Part shown: positions 1-9,537 of the stretch, one piece after another
Position numbering within the stretch: position 1 is the first letter of the stretch
How the letters are laid out: the number at the start of each line of letters is the position of its first letter
Origin: Flavobacteriales bacterium
Lineage (GTDB): Bacteria; Bacteroidota; Bacteroidia; CAIKAF01
DNA: 64,000 nucleotides
NCBI GenBank assembly: GCA_018401695.1
Contig: JAGYKD010000001.1
Span: 970,016 to 1,034,015, forward strand
Direction: 5' to 3'
Notes under the pieces: generated by a model
Told to the model about the DNA's origin: nothing
Seen by the model: the letters and a program-made list of their open reading frames with translations, nothing else
The model's database searches: none
Position numbers and translations under genes: made by a program

Positions 1-1409
1 TGGTATGAGGCAAAGAACTTTAAGTTTTCGCGGCTTCCCGGCTTGGCGTTGGGAGAAAGGCCGGTCCATTCCCGATAAGCGCTAACATGATGCGCCGACG
101 GAGAGTACATACGCGGGAAGACGGTTTGTCGAGAATCCTCATACACGTATTTGGGTTTTTTGTCTACCTCCACGTACTCGTGGTCAATAGTTAACCCACT
201 TCCGCTTTGTTCCATAAAATTATTAGCATCGTGCTCCAGACCGAATACCGACACCTCTTTTCCTTTTTCATCGCGCACCACATAGGCTTTCATGCGTATG
301 GGCTTTCCTTCCTCAATCTCCACCACTTTAGCATCGAAATACTGACCATAAAATAGGGGGCGGTCGCCGTATTGATCGCGATTTAGGTAAGAAATCATGG
401 AGTAAACGTTCTCCGGATTGTTTTCGTCCATGGTGGTATTGGCCATAGAGCGAATAAAAATGATAGAATAGGAAGAGTATCCGATAATTACTACGGCAAT
501 TGACCATAAACCCAGATTTAGAATTTGTTTTCCGAGTTTATTGGTTCGGTAAATCCCATAGGCAAGACCACCGGCAACCACCAACAAAAAGACAAAGAAG
601 CCCATGCCAAAGTTCATATGTAAGCTGTTGGCAAAGAGGCGTTCAAAGCCTGCCGCAATTTTAATGGTTCCCGGAATAATACCGTATTGAATAAACAGGA
701 GTACAACTAAAGACACCCCAATGGCAATTAAGTCGCCATATTTTTTGCGCGGATAGCGTTTGTAGTAATAAATGAGACCAATGGCAGGAATGGTAAGTAG
801 GTTGAGCAAGTGAACACCAATCGACAAGCCCATCAAATAGGCAATCAGCAAAATCCAACGGTCGGCAACCACCACACCTTTATCTACATCGGCATCCCAT
901 TTAAGGATGGCCCAAAAAACAACGGCAGTAAAGAGGCTGGACAAGGCATAAACTTCTCCTTCTACGGCAGAAAACCAAAACGTATCGCTAAAGGTATAAG
1001 CCAAAGCTCCAATGGCAGCAGACCCCAAGCTTAGTACAATTCTTTCTTGGGTCCAGGCTACAGAACCTGCGCCGTCCATGGTTTTGAACATCTTGATGCA
1101 CAGCGCACTAATGGTCCAAAACAAAAAACCGATGGTAAGCGCGCTGGAAACCACCGAAAGGTAGTTGACCATTACGGCCGCATTTCCCGGGTTATCTCCT
1201 CCAAAAATAATAAATACGCGTCCAAGCAAAGCAAAAAAGGGAGCGCCGGGAGGGTGGCCAACCAGCAATTTATAGGCAGAAGCAATGAACTCACCGCAGT
1301 CCCAAAAGCTTACGGTGTCTTCCATGGTTATAGAATAAACCACGGCCGCAATGAGCGTTACTGCCCATCCCAGAATAATATTTAAGCGATTGAATTCTAA
1401 ATTTTTCAC
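1..1409 (-). CDS. DUF2723 / GT117-family membrane protein, C-terminus beyond window edge
   Basis: Reverse-strand translation from GTG at 1409: VKNLEFNRLNIILGWAVTLIAAVVYSITMEDTVSFWDCGEFIASAYKLLVGHPPGAPFFALLGRVFIIFGGDNPGN..., the DUF2723 hallmark SFWDCGEFI...GHPPGAPFF. Open to position 1; not in the ORF track. Confidence 0.88.
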   Translation of the reverse strand, partial: MKNLEFNRLNIILGWAVTLIAAVVYSITMEDTVSFWDCGEFIASAYKLLVGHPPGAPFFALLGRVFIIFGGDNPGNAAVMVNYLSVVSSALTIGFLFWTISALCIKMFKTMDGAGSVAWTQERIVLSLGSAAIGALAYTFSDTFWFSAVEGEVYALSSLFTAVVFWAILKWDADVDKGVVVADRWILLIAYLMGLSIGVHLLNLLTIPAIGLIYYYKRYPRKKYGDLIAIGVSLVVLLFIQYGIIPGTIKIAAGFERLFANSLHMNFGMGFFVFLLVVAGGLAYGIYRTNKLGKQILNLGLWSIAVVIIGYSSYSIIFIRSMANTTMDENNPENVYSMISYLNRDQYGDRPLFYGQYFDAKVVEIEEGKPIRMKAYVVRDEKGKEVSVFGLEHDANNFMEQSGSGLTIDHEYVEVDKKPKYVYEDSRQTVFPRMYSPSAHHVSAYREWTGLSPNAKPGSRENLKFFASY

Positions 1410-1504
1410 AATAGATTGAATTGAGCTAAGGACGAAAATAGGAAAAAGAGCGGTGCATAGGCGGATTAAAGCGAACAAAGGTAGTACCTAAGCATGTTAA
1501 AGCA

Positions 1505-3301
1505 CTAGTTTTGAAGGCTAACGTCATCTGTCTTTTGGTATTGTTCGCCTAAGGACTGCCATTGGTTACCTTTTTCAGAAAAACCGTAAAAGTCCTCATA
1601 CCCCACGCGGTTGCTGATGAGGTTTTTTCGCAAGTCCATCAGAGATTTTGCAAAACGGTTGTCTGCTGGCTTGGGTAAGTCAAAAGGTTCGTTTTCAGGA
1701 ATGTTTACAGGGACATAGCTGCTATCGGCCCTTACCATAAAAAAGAAGGCATGAGGTACCAAAAGGCTGCCCGGAGGCTTGGGGACATCTACCCTACGAC
1801 TCATTTCTTCGGCGACCAGCTCCGGGCCAAGCATTACCGGTTTTGTTTTGTAATTGGCCTGAATGACCCCGCCAATCCAAGCTTCGTAGGCTTGCTGGAT
1901 TCCTTCGGGAGAAGGGTTGCCGGACTCAAACTCCAAAAGTTTCTCGTGAAGTGTTTTATATTCCGGGCTGTTGTCACCTCCAAGGCTTGGATAACGCTTT
2001 ACTTTTTGTTCTAAATACCAAGACCTGCGCAGCAACTCTTTGCCTAAAACAACCACATCGGGGCGTAGTCCTTCCACCTCTTGCAGGTATAGGCCTGGAG
2101 AAAGAAAAATGTCCCATTGTCGGGTAAGTACGATGCTGTTTTCCGGCAGGCTTTGCAGGGCCGCACGGGCGTAAACTTCTATAAAATCCCTGTCTGATCG
2201 GTCGCATCGCTCCCAATGCTGTTGTATCGAAATGGCAGGAAGCAGGAAACTTAAAAGGGGAATCCAAGCCCAGGAAGGCTTTAGCATTGAAAGGTAATGC
2301 CAGGCTGCCGACGTGGGAATAATAAGAGCTATAGTAGCGGAAAGGTAGTAGGGTTCAATATCGTGAATTTGGTAGCTGCTGGCGTAAACCATGCAACTGA
2401 TGGCTTGAATTCCCACCCAAATGGCTTTTTTACCGGCGACCATAAAACCTGCTAAGGCAAACAGCAAGCCAAGGCCTAAATCAATGGGCAATCCCCTTAA
2501 AAACAAACGCATTTGTTGGCCAAGAGCACCCTCCTCACCAAACATCCAAACCCTATATTGCCAGCCGCTCACATGTCTGTAAAAGCGATCCCAATCGGAA
2601 GGGGCGCCCCAATTCACCAAAGGGTCGGAAGAGGCCAAAGCCATCATGGATCCATATAAAGCAATGGGTATAAGCACTGCGGGACCAACCAAGTTTTGAA
2701 AACTGCGCCACCGGCCTTTCCAATTCTGGTGCGCAACAAACCAAACATAGGCCAAGCCCGGTAAAAGAACGATGGAGATTAGGTGATTGCTGAATATAAA
2801 GCCGGTAGCTACGCCTAACCATATCCAATCTTTTTTTTGTCCATGGTTCCAGGCCTCCATCAAACGCCACATCCAAACAGCAAGCAAAAGCATTTGCAGG
2901 GCATGCACTTCTACAGCAGTAGCTTGTTCCCAATACCTCAAACTCAGCGAAAAGGTGAGCGCGGCACCTGCGGCAATCCAAGGATTATTGAGTTTGGGCC
3001 AGGAAAGCACAAAGCGCTGCAAAACAAGGGAGCCTAGCAAGGCGCAGGCCACATTAAGGCCAAGGCTTACCCACATGGGTTGGACAAAGAAGAATAGCTT
3101 TTGCACCAAAAAACCAAGCCAGGTAAATAAGGGGTATCCTGTGGGGTGAGCTACCCCCGGCAAGGCTTGGACGGCCATTAACTCGCCGGAATCAATTTCT
3201 TGAATGCTTTGGGCCATGGTTAAGACATAGACCAACAAGAGAATGAAGCCATGGATAAGATACGACAGAACCAAGGGGCGAGAAAGACGAGCTATTACCA
3301 T
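1505..3301 (-). CDS. DUF2723-family multi-pass membrane protein (GT117-like)
   Basis: 598 aa; EIDSGELMAVQALPGVAHPTGYPLFTWLG motif, many TM segments; paralogue of the preceding gene. Confidence 0.8.
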   Translation of the reverse strand: MVIARLSRPLVLSYLIHGFILLLVYVLTMAQSIQEIDSGELMAVQALPGVAHPTGYPLFTWLGFLVQKLFFFVQPMWVSLGLNVACALLGSLVLQRFVLSWPKLNNPWIAAGAALTFSLSLRYWEQATAVEVHALQMLLLAVWMWRLMEAWNHGQKKDWIWLGVATGFIFSNHLISIVLLPGLAYVWFVAHQNWKGRWRSFQNLVGPAVLIPIALYGSMMALASSDPLVNWGAPSDWDRFYRHVSGWQYRVWMFGEEGALGQQMRLFLRGLPIDLGLGLLFALAGFMVAGKKAIWVGIQAISCMVYASSYQIHDIEPYYLSATIALIIPTSAAWHYLSMLKPSWAWIPLLSFLLPAISIQQHWERCDRSDRDFIEVYARAALQSLPENSIVLTRQWDIFLSPGLYLQEVEGLRPDVVVLGKELLRRSWYLEQKVKRYPSLGGDNSPEYKTLHEKLLEFESGNPSPEGIQQAYEAWIGGVIQANYKTKPVMLGPELVAEEMSRRVDVPKPPGSLLVPHAFFFMVRADSSYVPVNIPENEPFDLPKPADNRFAKSLMDLRKNLISNRVGYEDFYGFSEKGNQWQSLGEQYQKTDDVSLQN

Positions 3302-3348
3302 TTTTTAAAGACTTATGTACAACCTAAGCCGGACGTTTTACGTTTCTA

Positions 3349-3864
3349 ATGTACATGAAATGGATGCTAATTTCGGTTTTTTTGTTTTCCCTTTCAGTTT
3401 CCGGTTGTGGACAGCAACCCAAAGCAACAAATAATATGGAGTTTCCTGTACAAAAATCAGAAGAGGAGTGGAGGTCAATGTTGACAGAGGAGCAGTTTAG
3501 GGTGCTACGCAATAAAGGCACCGAACGGCCGTATTCCGGAGATCTGTATTATTTGAACGATAAAGGGGTGTATTCTTGTGCTGCATGTAAAGCACCCTTG
3601 TTTACCAGCGAAACCAAATTTGATGCCCACTGCGGGTGGCCCAGCTTTTATGCTCCCGTTTCTAAAAACGCAGTGGTTGAGCAATTAGACAAAAGCCATG
3701 GCATGATTCGCACGGAAATAGTGTGCGGCAACTGCGGCGGCCATTTAGGGCATGTATTTAACGACGGACCCAATCCCACAGGCTTAAGGTATTGCATAAA
3801 TAGTGTATCTATGGAGTTTGCACCAAAAGTTTTAGACTCGGGAACGGGCAATAAGGTGGAGTAG
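3349..3864 (+). CDS. msrB: Peptide-methionine (R)-S-oxide reductase, lipoprotein-type signal peptide
   Basis: [28 protein letters not shown]...[32 protein letters not shown], classic MsrB zinc and active-site motifs; N-terminal lipobox SVSGCG. Confidence 0.95.
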   Translation: MYMKWMLISVFLFSLSVSGCGQQPKATNNMEFPVQKSEEEWRSMLTEEQFRVLRNKGTERPYSGDLYYLNDKGVYSCAACKAPLFTSETKFDAHCGWPSFYAPVSKNAVVEQLDKSHGMIRTEIVCGNCGGHLGHVFNDGPNPTGLRYCINSVSMEFAPKVLDSGTGNKVE

Positions 3865-4566
3865 TTATGTAATGCACAAACCTGCGAGCGACTCAAAGAG
3901 TGCTTTTCCAAAAGGAAAGCCAAGCTTGGCATCTACTGCTCTTTCGGGGTGTGGCATCATTCCTACCACATTTCCTTGTTTATTGCAAATGCCTGCAATA
4001 TGCAACATGCTTCCGTTTGGAGTCCAGGATTCTCCTAACTCCCCACCGGGAGAGCAATAACGAAAAAGTATTTGCCGGTTGGCTTCCAGTTCTTCCAAGA
4101 CCTCTTTTGAGGCCATATAATTTCCCTCGCCATGGGCAATCGGAAGTTGAATCACTTCGTGTGTCTGGTATGCACAGGTAGCCATGGACTCGTTATGCTC
4201 CACACGGAGATGCACCTTTTCGCAAATAAATTGCATGCTTGGGTTATGCCTTAAAGCCCCCGGAAGCAGTCCGGCCTCCGTTAAAATTTGAAAACCATTG
4301 CATATACCCAAGACAGGCTTTCCGGCTTGAGCATGTGCAATAACCTGATTCATAATGGGAGAGAACCTCGCAATGGCGCCGCTCCTTAAATAGTCTCCAT
4401 AAGAAAACCCACCGGGAAGGATAACAAGATCCACATTTTCCATGGAGTGGTCTTTATGCCAAAGTTTTACGGGGCTTGCCAACCCTAAGGTTTCGATAGC
4501 ATCCCAGAGGTCCTGATCGCAATTGGAACCGGGAAATGTTACAATTCCCCAACGTGCTTGTTTCAT
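3865..4566 (-). CDS. purQ: Phosphoribosylformylglycinamidine synthase subunit I (glutaminase)
   Basis: WGIVTFPGSNCDQDLWDAI, LPGGFSYGDYLRSGAIA, GKPVLGICNGFQILTEAGLLPGAL, MMPHPERA. Confidence 0.95.
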   Translation of the reverse strand: MKQARWGIVTFPGSNCDQDLWDAIETLGLASPVKLWHKDHSMENVDLVILPGGFSYGDYLRSGAIARFSPIMNQVIAHAQAGKPVLGICNGFQILTEAGLLPGALRHNPSMQFICEKVHLRVEHNESMATCAYQTHEVIQLPIAHGEGNYMASKEVLEELEANRQILFRYCSPGGELGESWTPNGSMLHIAGICNKQGNVVGMMPHPERAVDAKLGFPFGKALFESLAGLCIT

Positions 4567-4685
4567 CGGCCAAAAATACGCCAGTCAGCTCAGCTACACA
4601 AGTAAGAAATGAAGGCAAAAAATCGAAACTTGGCCGGCTTTTCAAAAGCAGACCACCGTTTTAAACCGCGAAACTTCAACCCGGG

Positions 4686-5657
4686 TTATTCGAACAGCTT
4701 TACAGCCAAGGCCAAAATAAGCCAAACCAACAGCCAAAGATTCCCAATGTTCACCTTTTTAATTCTCAAAAAATAAAAGGAAAAGAATAAGGCCAAGGGG
4801 AGCGCAAGCCAATGAAGGTGGTGAAAAAATCCCGAAGGATGAAGGTAGGCCACACAAAGACTCCCTAAGAAAAACAAGGCAAACCACCGCGAAAAGAGGC
4901 GTTCAATGCTGCGGTGACCGGCTTGTAGGGCCGTGAAATCTAAAAAACTGGCAACAGATAAGCATAGCAACCATAAAGGCAGGGCCCATAGCCAAAGGTT
5001 TTCTAGAGAAAAGGAGGGCGAAAAGTCCAAGACCTGACCCACTGCCAAAGAGATTTCTTGAGGTTTTTCCCAAGTAAATGTCCAGGCAGTAAATAAGTAC
5101 AACCAAGGTAGAATGTTGCCCAGCATAAAGCCTAGCAAAGCTTTACCATTGGTTTTTCCATTCCATAGCAGCCCTAAAACAAACAATGGCGTAAAGATAA
5201 GGCTGGCCCAAAGGCCAAATTGCGCAATCCCCAGGCAAAGCCCCCCTTGAAAAGTGGCACCCGGCTTGTTTTCGTTGCCGGGAGCCTGCAGTAAACCAAA
5301 ACAAGAAAGGCATAGGAATAGAGACGAAAACCATTGGACCCAATAAAAATGTCCGTCCGATAAACTACCGGTAATCCAAACAATAAAGAAAACAGGAAAA
5401 TAGGTGGTGCGCTCGTATACATTTAGGCGTATGAGCAGGCCATGGAATAAAAAACCAAGCAATAAACTAAAACTTAGGTTTAGTAAGGCCGATAACCAAG
5501 GGAAAGGGGGGAGTATATTTAACCAGGTCTCCGGAAAAGCTGAGCCGAAATGAGGCTTGGGAGAAGGCAAGGTCCCCCATGGCAAAAAGAGCAGAAAGCC
5601 GCTAAGGACAATCAATGCCAAGCCCTGAGGTTTATGACCAATGAGTAGACGCCACAC
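4686..5657 (-). CDS. Multi-pass membrane protein, DUF6427-like
   Basis: 323 aa, hydrophobic helices throughout; size and purQ neighbourhood consistent with DUF6427 but no single diagnostic motif. Confidence 0.6.
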   Translation of the reverse strand: MWRLLIGHKPQGLALIVLSGFLLFLPWGTLPSPKPHFGSAFPETWLNILPPFPWLSALLNLSFSLLLGFLFHGLLIRLNVYERTTYFPVFFIVWITGSLSDGHFYWVQWFSSLFLCLSCFGLLQAPGNENKPGATFQGGLCLGIAQFGLWASLIFTPLFVLGLLWNGKTNGKALLGFMLGNILPWLYLFTAWTFTWEKPQEISLAVGQVLDFSPSFSLENLWLWALPLWLLCLSVASFLDFTALQAGHRSIERLFSRWFALFFLGSLCVAYLHPSGFFHHLHWLALPLALFFSFYFLRIKKVNIGNLWLLVWLILALAVKLFE

Positions 5658-5863
5658 AGCTGCGAATATCTTTATTTTTTAGCTCCCTTGAGTCCTTTTT
5701 TTAGGTCTTTCAATCCGGCAACTATGGAAAATGTAAGCCCTTTGCCTGAGATTTTTTTTCGTTCGTCTTTTCCGAACCAAGGCGATTGCTTAATTTAGTG
5801 CAGCATTCTTTTTTTTAGATTTAGCTAAAAAAAAAGAAACATTCAAATGATATACAACTTATT

Positions 5864-7204
5864 ATGATATTATTTCAGGTGGATTTGCTGGAGCAAAAGC
5901 GTGAGGAGGCTTTTATTCTCCTTGGAATTACGACAGGCTTGTTCCTGGCAGCTCTAATTTTAATCGCAATTTTGATTCTGCGCCGAAAAAGTAAGCAAAG
6001 TGAGGAACTCGCCCTAGATTTTTCTACGGAAATTCCCAAAATCGGCACACAAAAACCGCGTGAAAAGAGAAAGGGAACAAAACCAACAAAAGAAATTACG
6101 GCAAAGAAGAAGGAAGTCGATACGGTAGATCCCCAGGCTACCAAAACTTCCCCAAAGAAAGAGGTTCCGGAAGACTTCATGCCCCGAAACCCCAAAACGG
6201 CGCAAAAAGAACCTAAACAAGGAAATGCCCCAAAGGAATTCAGTATGGGGCCTACAAAGCAGGCAACACCAACAGTAACCATAAGTAAACAGACCCCTAC
6301 CAATCCAAAGGACTCTGAAGAAAACACAAAAAAAATCGAGCAATCCAAGTCAAAAGAGCCTAAGGCGCCCATCGCTCCTAAATCGGAGGTTGGCATAAAG
6401 GCAACCCCTGTTATTTCCTCTGAAAATGCAGCACCTCCGCTGTCAAAGGATCAAGTGGCAAAGAATGTAGCTGAAGCCATTGACAGGGGGAATTCAAAAG
6501 AAGATAATATGGCACGGGTTCAAGCGTATTTGGAGGAGCTAAAGGCAAAAAAATCATCTGCCAAAGGAAACGGCGCAACAGAGGAAATAGCCAAGCCCGT
6601 AAAAAGAGCAAAGGAAAACACCTCAGAAGAAAAACCAAAGGCAGAGGATAAGGCAAGGGGAGAGTCGCAAGCAATACCAGACCCCGAGATGCCTTCCGGA
6701 GCTTTAACCCCGCCCTTTGTTCCCACCCCAAATTTGCCCGAAACACCTACCTCAGAATCTATCCGCCTTGAATTTGAAAAGCCGGAGGAAAGGCCAGCAG
6801 AGTCTGGCGAAAAGGGTTCCCGGGAGGTTTCGGGAGACCCTGAGGACCCCTCTTTGAGTTCACCTGTGCAACAGCTTAAAGGAAGCCCTGCGGAAGCAGA
6901 AAAGCCCTCGATTTCTTTAAAGGTAAACAAGAGCGCACCAAGTAAAGAGAGTGGTCCTGAACTCTCAGGAGGCATTCAAGAAAAGGGAACCGATTTGGAC
7001 CAGGCTCAACCTCACCTACCCCCTGCGCAGACGCCAACCACTACAACAACAACGTCGAAAGGTTCTGCGGTTGCTTTATCCGAAAAAGAGGTGGAGCCGG
7101 TAACGAAACAGGAGGAAAACGCAAAAAAGGCTCCTAAGGGTAAAAAAGTGCCCATGGACGGTTACCGGTCCTTTGCCGATTGGCTAAGACAGACCAAAGG
7201 CTAA
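5864..7204 (+). CDS. Single-pass membrane-anchored low-complexity (K/E/P/T/S-rich) protein with short conserved-looking C-terminal tail
   Basis: N-terminal TM (LLGITTGLFLAALILIAILILRRK), ~350-aa low-complexity linker, C-terminal GYRSFADWLRQTKG. Confidence 0.75.
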   Translation: MILFQVDLLEQKREEAFILLGITTGLFLAALILIAILILRRKSKQSEELALDFSTEIPKIGTQKPREKRKGTKPTKEITAKKKEVDTVDPQATKTSPKKEVPEDFMPRNPKTAQKEPKQGNAPKEFSMGPTKQATPTVTISKQTPTNPKDSEENTKKIEQSKSKEPKAPIAPKSEVGIKATPVISSENAAPPLSKDQVAKNVAEAIDRGNSKEDNMARVQAYLEELKAKKSSAKGNGATEEIAKPVKRAKENTSEEKPKAEDKARGESQAIPDPEMPSGALTPPFVPTPNLPETPTSESIRLEFEKPEERPAESGEKGSREVSGDPEDPSLSSPVQQLKGSPAEAEKPSISLKVNKSAPSKESGPELSGGIQEKGTDLDQAQPHLPPAQTPTTTTTTSKGSAVALSEKEVEPVTKQEENAKKAPKGKKVPMDGYRSFADWLRQTKG

Positions 7205-7950
7205 ATGAAGCTTTTTGATTGTTCCCACCAATAGTCAAGGTCGGACAGATCCTGAAGATGAACCTTGAATTGGGCTCTTAGAGCCTCCAGCGTTTGGGCT
7301 TTGACCTTATGGAAATCAATGTTTTCTGATTCTAAATGCAGGCTGGTTACCCCTTTGTCTGAAATGCCGCAGGGAACAATCCAGTCGAAGGGCTTAAGGT
7401 CGGCACAAATATTAAATGCAAACCCATGCATGGTTACCCATCGGCTGGAGTGTACGCCAATAGCGCAAATTTTTCGTGCGGAGAGTGGGCTATCGCTTTC
7501 CAGCCAAACGCCGGTTAAGCCTTCGATTCGCCCTCCTTTGATGCCATACAAAGATAGGACATCGATAACAGCTGCTTCCAACAGCCTTAAATAGAGTCCT
7601 ATATCGGTAAAGAAATGGTCTAAGTCAAAAATGGGGTATCCGGTAAGTTGGCCGGGACCATGGTAAGTGATGTCGCCTCCTCGATTGATAGGCACAAAGT
7701 CTACCTCATGCTCCTTGAGTTGCTCGGCAGAAATCCTTAGATTCTCTTCATTTCCGTTTTTCCCCAGGGTAAACACCCGGTTGTGCTCACAAAACAATAA
7801 GAAGTTTTGGGTTTCTACACGGTCCTTTTCCGGCCGTTTTCTGTTGGCTAACTTTTTTTGAATAATGGAAGCGTGTAGGGCCTTTTGTAAGGCCCAAGCT
7901 TTGCGGTATTCTACCTGTTGAAGGTCAGAAAAAAGGACCGTTGGCGGCAT
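7201..7950 (-). CDS. lipB: Octanoyltransferase (lipoyl(octanoyl) transferase)
   Basis: NRGGDITYHGPGQLTGYPIFDL, ...KICAIGVHSSRWVTMHGFAFNI..., PCGISDKGVTSL. Confidence 0.95.
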   Translation of the reverse strand: MPPTVLFSDLQQVEYRKAWALQKALHASIIQKKLANRKRPEKDRVETQNFLLFCEHNRVFTLGKNGNEENLRISAEQLKEHEVDFVPINRGGDITYHGPGQLTGYPIFDLDHFFTDIGLYLRLLEAAVIDVLSLYGIKGGRIEGLTGVWLESDSPLSARKICAIGVHSSRWVTMHGFAFNICADLKPFDWIVPCGISDKGVTSLHLESENIDFHKVKAQTLEALRAQFKVHLQDLSDLDYWWEQSKSFI

Positions 7951-7952
7951 GT

Positions 7953-8966
7953 TTAGTGTTTAGAAAGCTCTCCTTTGAGGAAATCAATAACATGCACTTC
8001 CATTTCGTCAGCACCGCGTAATCTTGCCAAATGCAAAGACACCCAGTCGCCTAAGTGAATATGCTCAAGGGCCTGTTCTACAGGGTGCTCAGAAGAGGAT
8101 TCTATGCTTAAGGTTTGCGCTTCACGTTGCTTAAAAATCCCTTCAGCTATGTCCATGCGTAAGCGATTTCGCTTAAAGTCTGAGGGGTTTCTCAACGAAA
8201 CCACCAAAATTTCCGGATGTTTATCGGCCCAGCCTACCATTTCATTATGGTTCATTTCCGGAACAATATGGTGCCAGCAGAGCATTTTGGCGTTTTCGTT
8301 GATTTGTTGCCTAAATCGAACGGCAATTCCTTCAGAAAGGGTTTCGGCATAAATCACCGGAAGAGTTCCATTTAGTCGAGCTGCAATTTCCTGCGCTTTT
8401 TGAGAAACTTGCGCTTGACTTTCCTTAAGTCTATTGGCCGCATTTTCTAAAACTCCAATATAGTTTGAGGGCAACCAACCTTGTTGCACAAAAATGGCAA
8501 CCAGCTGGGTTAAGGAATATCCTAAACAAGCTCTGGGAGGGTTTCCTCCGGGGATGGTACGTAATCCCCAACCATGCTCTTTGGCGAGTTCGGCTAGTTT
8601 TCCGCCACTGGTTATGCACACTACGGTAGCTCCGGCCTTGTGCGCCTCGTGCACTGCTTGCAAGGTTTCTTCGGTGTTCCCTGAGTAAGAAGAAGCAATA
8701 AAAAAGGTGTTTGGCCCTACAAAAGCAGGAATTCGGTATTCTTTGTTTACAATTACAGGCAAAGAGGCATGGCCGGCTGCCCAGTTTGATACAATGGTTG
8801 CTCCAATGCCGGAACCTCCCAGCCCCGAAATCATAATTTCCGAGTATGCTTTGTTGGGAATGCTGAGGACTTGCTCCCTGGCAATGCTCAGGCTCTCGTG
8901 TATGTGATTCGGAAAGGCTTCGATTAAGGCTTGCATCGTCATAAAACCAAAGATTTTAAAGGTCAA
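7953..8966 (-). CDS. SIS-domain bifunctional phosphoglucose/phosphomannose isomerase
   Basis: SGLGGSGIGATIVSNWA..., SSYSGNTEETLQAVHEA, CWHHIVPEMNHNEMVGW. Initiation may be at the second Met (MTMQALIEAF). Confidence 0.85.
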   Translation of the reverse strand: MTFKIFGFMTMQALIEAFPNHIHESLSIAREQVLSIPNKAYSEIMISGLGGSGIGATIVSNWAAGHASLPVIVNKEYRIPAFVGPNTFFIASSYSGNTEETLQAVHEAHKAGATVVCITSGGKLAELAKEHGWGLRTIPGGNPPRACLGYSLTQLVAIFVQQGWLPSNYIGVLENAANRLKESQAQVSQKAQEIAARLNGTLPVIYAETLSEGIAVRFRQQINENAKMLCWHHIVPEMNHNEMVGWADKHPEILVVSLRNPSDFKRNRLRMDIAEGIFKQREAQTLSIESSSEHPVEQALEHIHLGDWVSLHLARLRGADEMEVHVIDFLKGELSKH

Positions 8967-9058
8967 ACCTACGCATTTTATAGCAATGGAGAGGCCGGGC
9001 TGCAGGCTAATGTGTCGAGTGGCTTAGAGCTACAAAATGCATCCTTACCTTTGTTCGG

Positions 9059-9535
9059 ATGGAAGATGGCCAAGAAAAGGTAATTCGAATTTATACCGAT
9101 GGTGCCGCCAGAGGCAACCCAGGGCCTGGAGGTTTAGGGGTCGTATTGCTTATGGGCAAACACCGAAAAGAATATGCCGAAGGCTACCGGCGAACAACAA
9201 ACAACCGAATGGAGCTGTTGGCTGTGGTTCGTGCCCTTCAACTGCTTAAAACCAATGCCTATCCTGTGGAAGTTTACTCCGACAGCAAATACGTAGTGGA
9301 TGCCATTACCAAAGGTTGGCTTAAGAACTGGGTGCGCACCGATTTTAAGCAAAAGAAGAACCGAGATCTTTGGGAAAAGTATCTTAAGGTTGCCAAACCC
9401 TTTGACCTTCGTTTTTTTTGGGTGAAAGGGCATGCCAACAATCCGGAAAATAACCGTTGCGATGAACTTGCCGTTTGGGCTTCAAAGCAACCAGGACTTC
9501 CCTCCGATGTGCCTTTTGAATCAGAAAACCCCTGA
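9059..9535 (+). CDS. rnhA: Ribonuclease HI
   Basis: IYTDGAARGNPGPGGLGVVL..., TNNRMELLAVVRAL, VYSDSKYVVDAI, WVKGHANNPENNRCDELA. Confidence 0.95.
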   Translation: MEDGQEKVIRIYTDGAARGNPGPGGLGVVLLMGKHRKEYAEGYRRTTNNRMELLAVVRALQLLKTNAYPVEVYSDSKYVVDAITKGWLKNWVRTDFKQKKNRDLWEKYLKVAKPFDLRFFWVKGHANNPENNRCDELAVWASKQPGLPSDVPFESENP

Positions 9536-9537
9536 AT

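Noticed and set aside
2787-3149. Plus-strand ORFs within 2787-3149 and similar antisense ORFs throughout the track
   Set aside because: Antisense to well-supported coding genes, no recognisable protein features.
5795-5845. T8/A9 palindrome (ttcttttttttagatttagctaaaaaaaaagaa) in the divergent region before 5864
   Set aside because: Probably an AT-rich terminator or promoter region; too simple in composition to support a specific claim.
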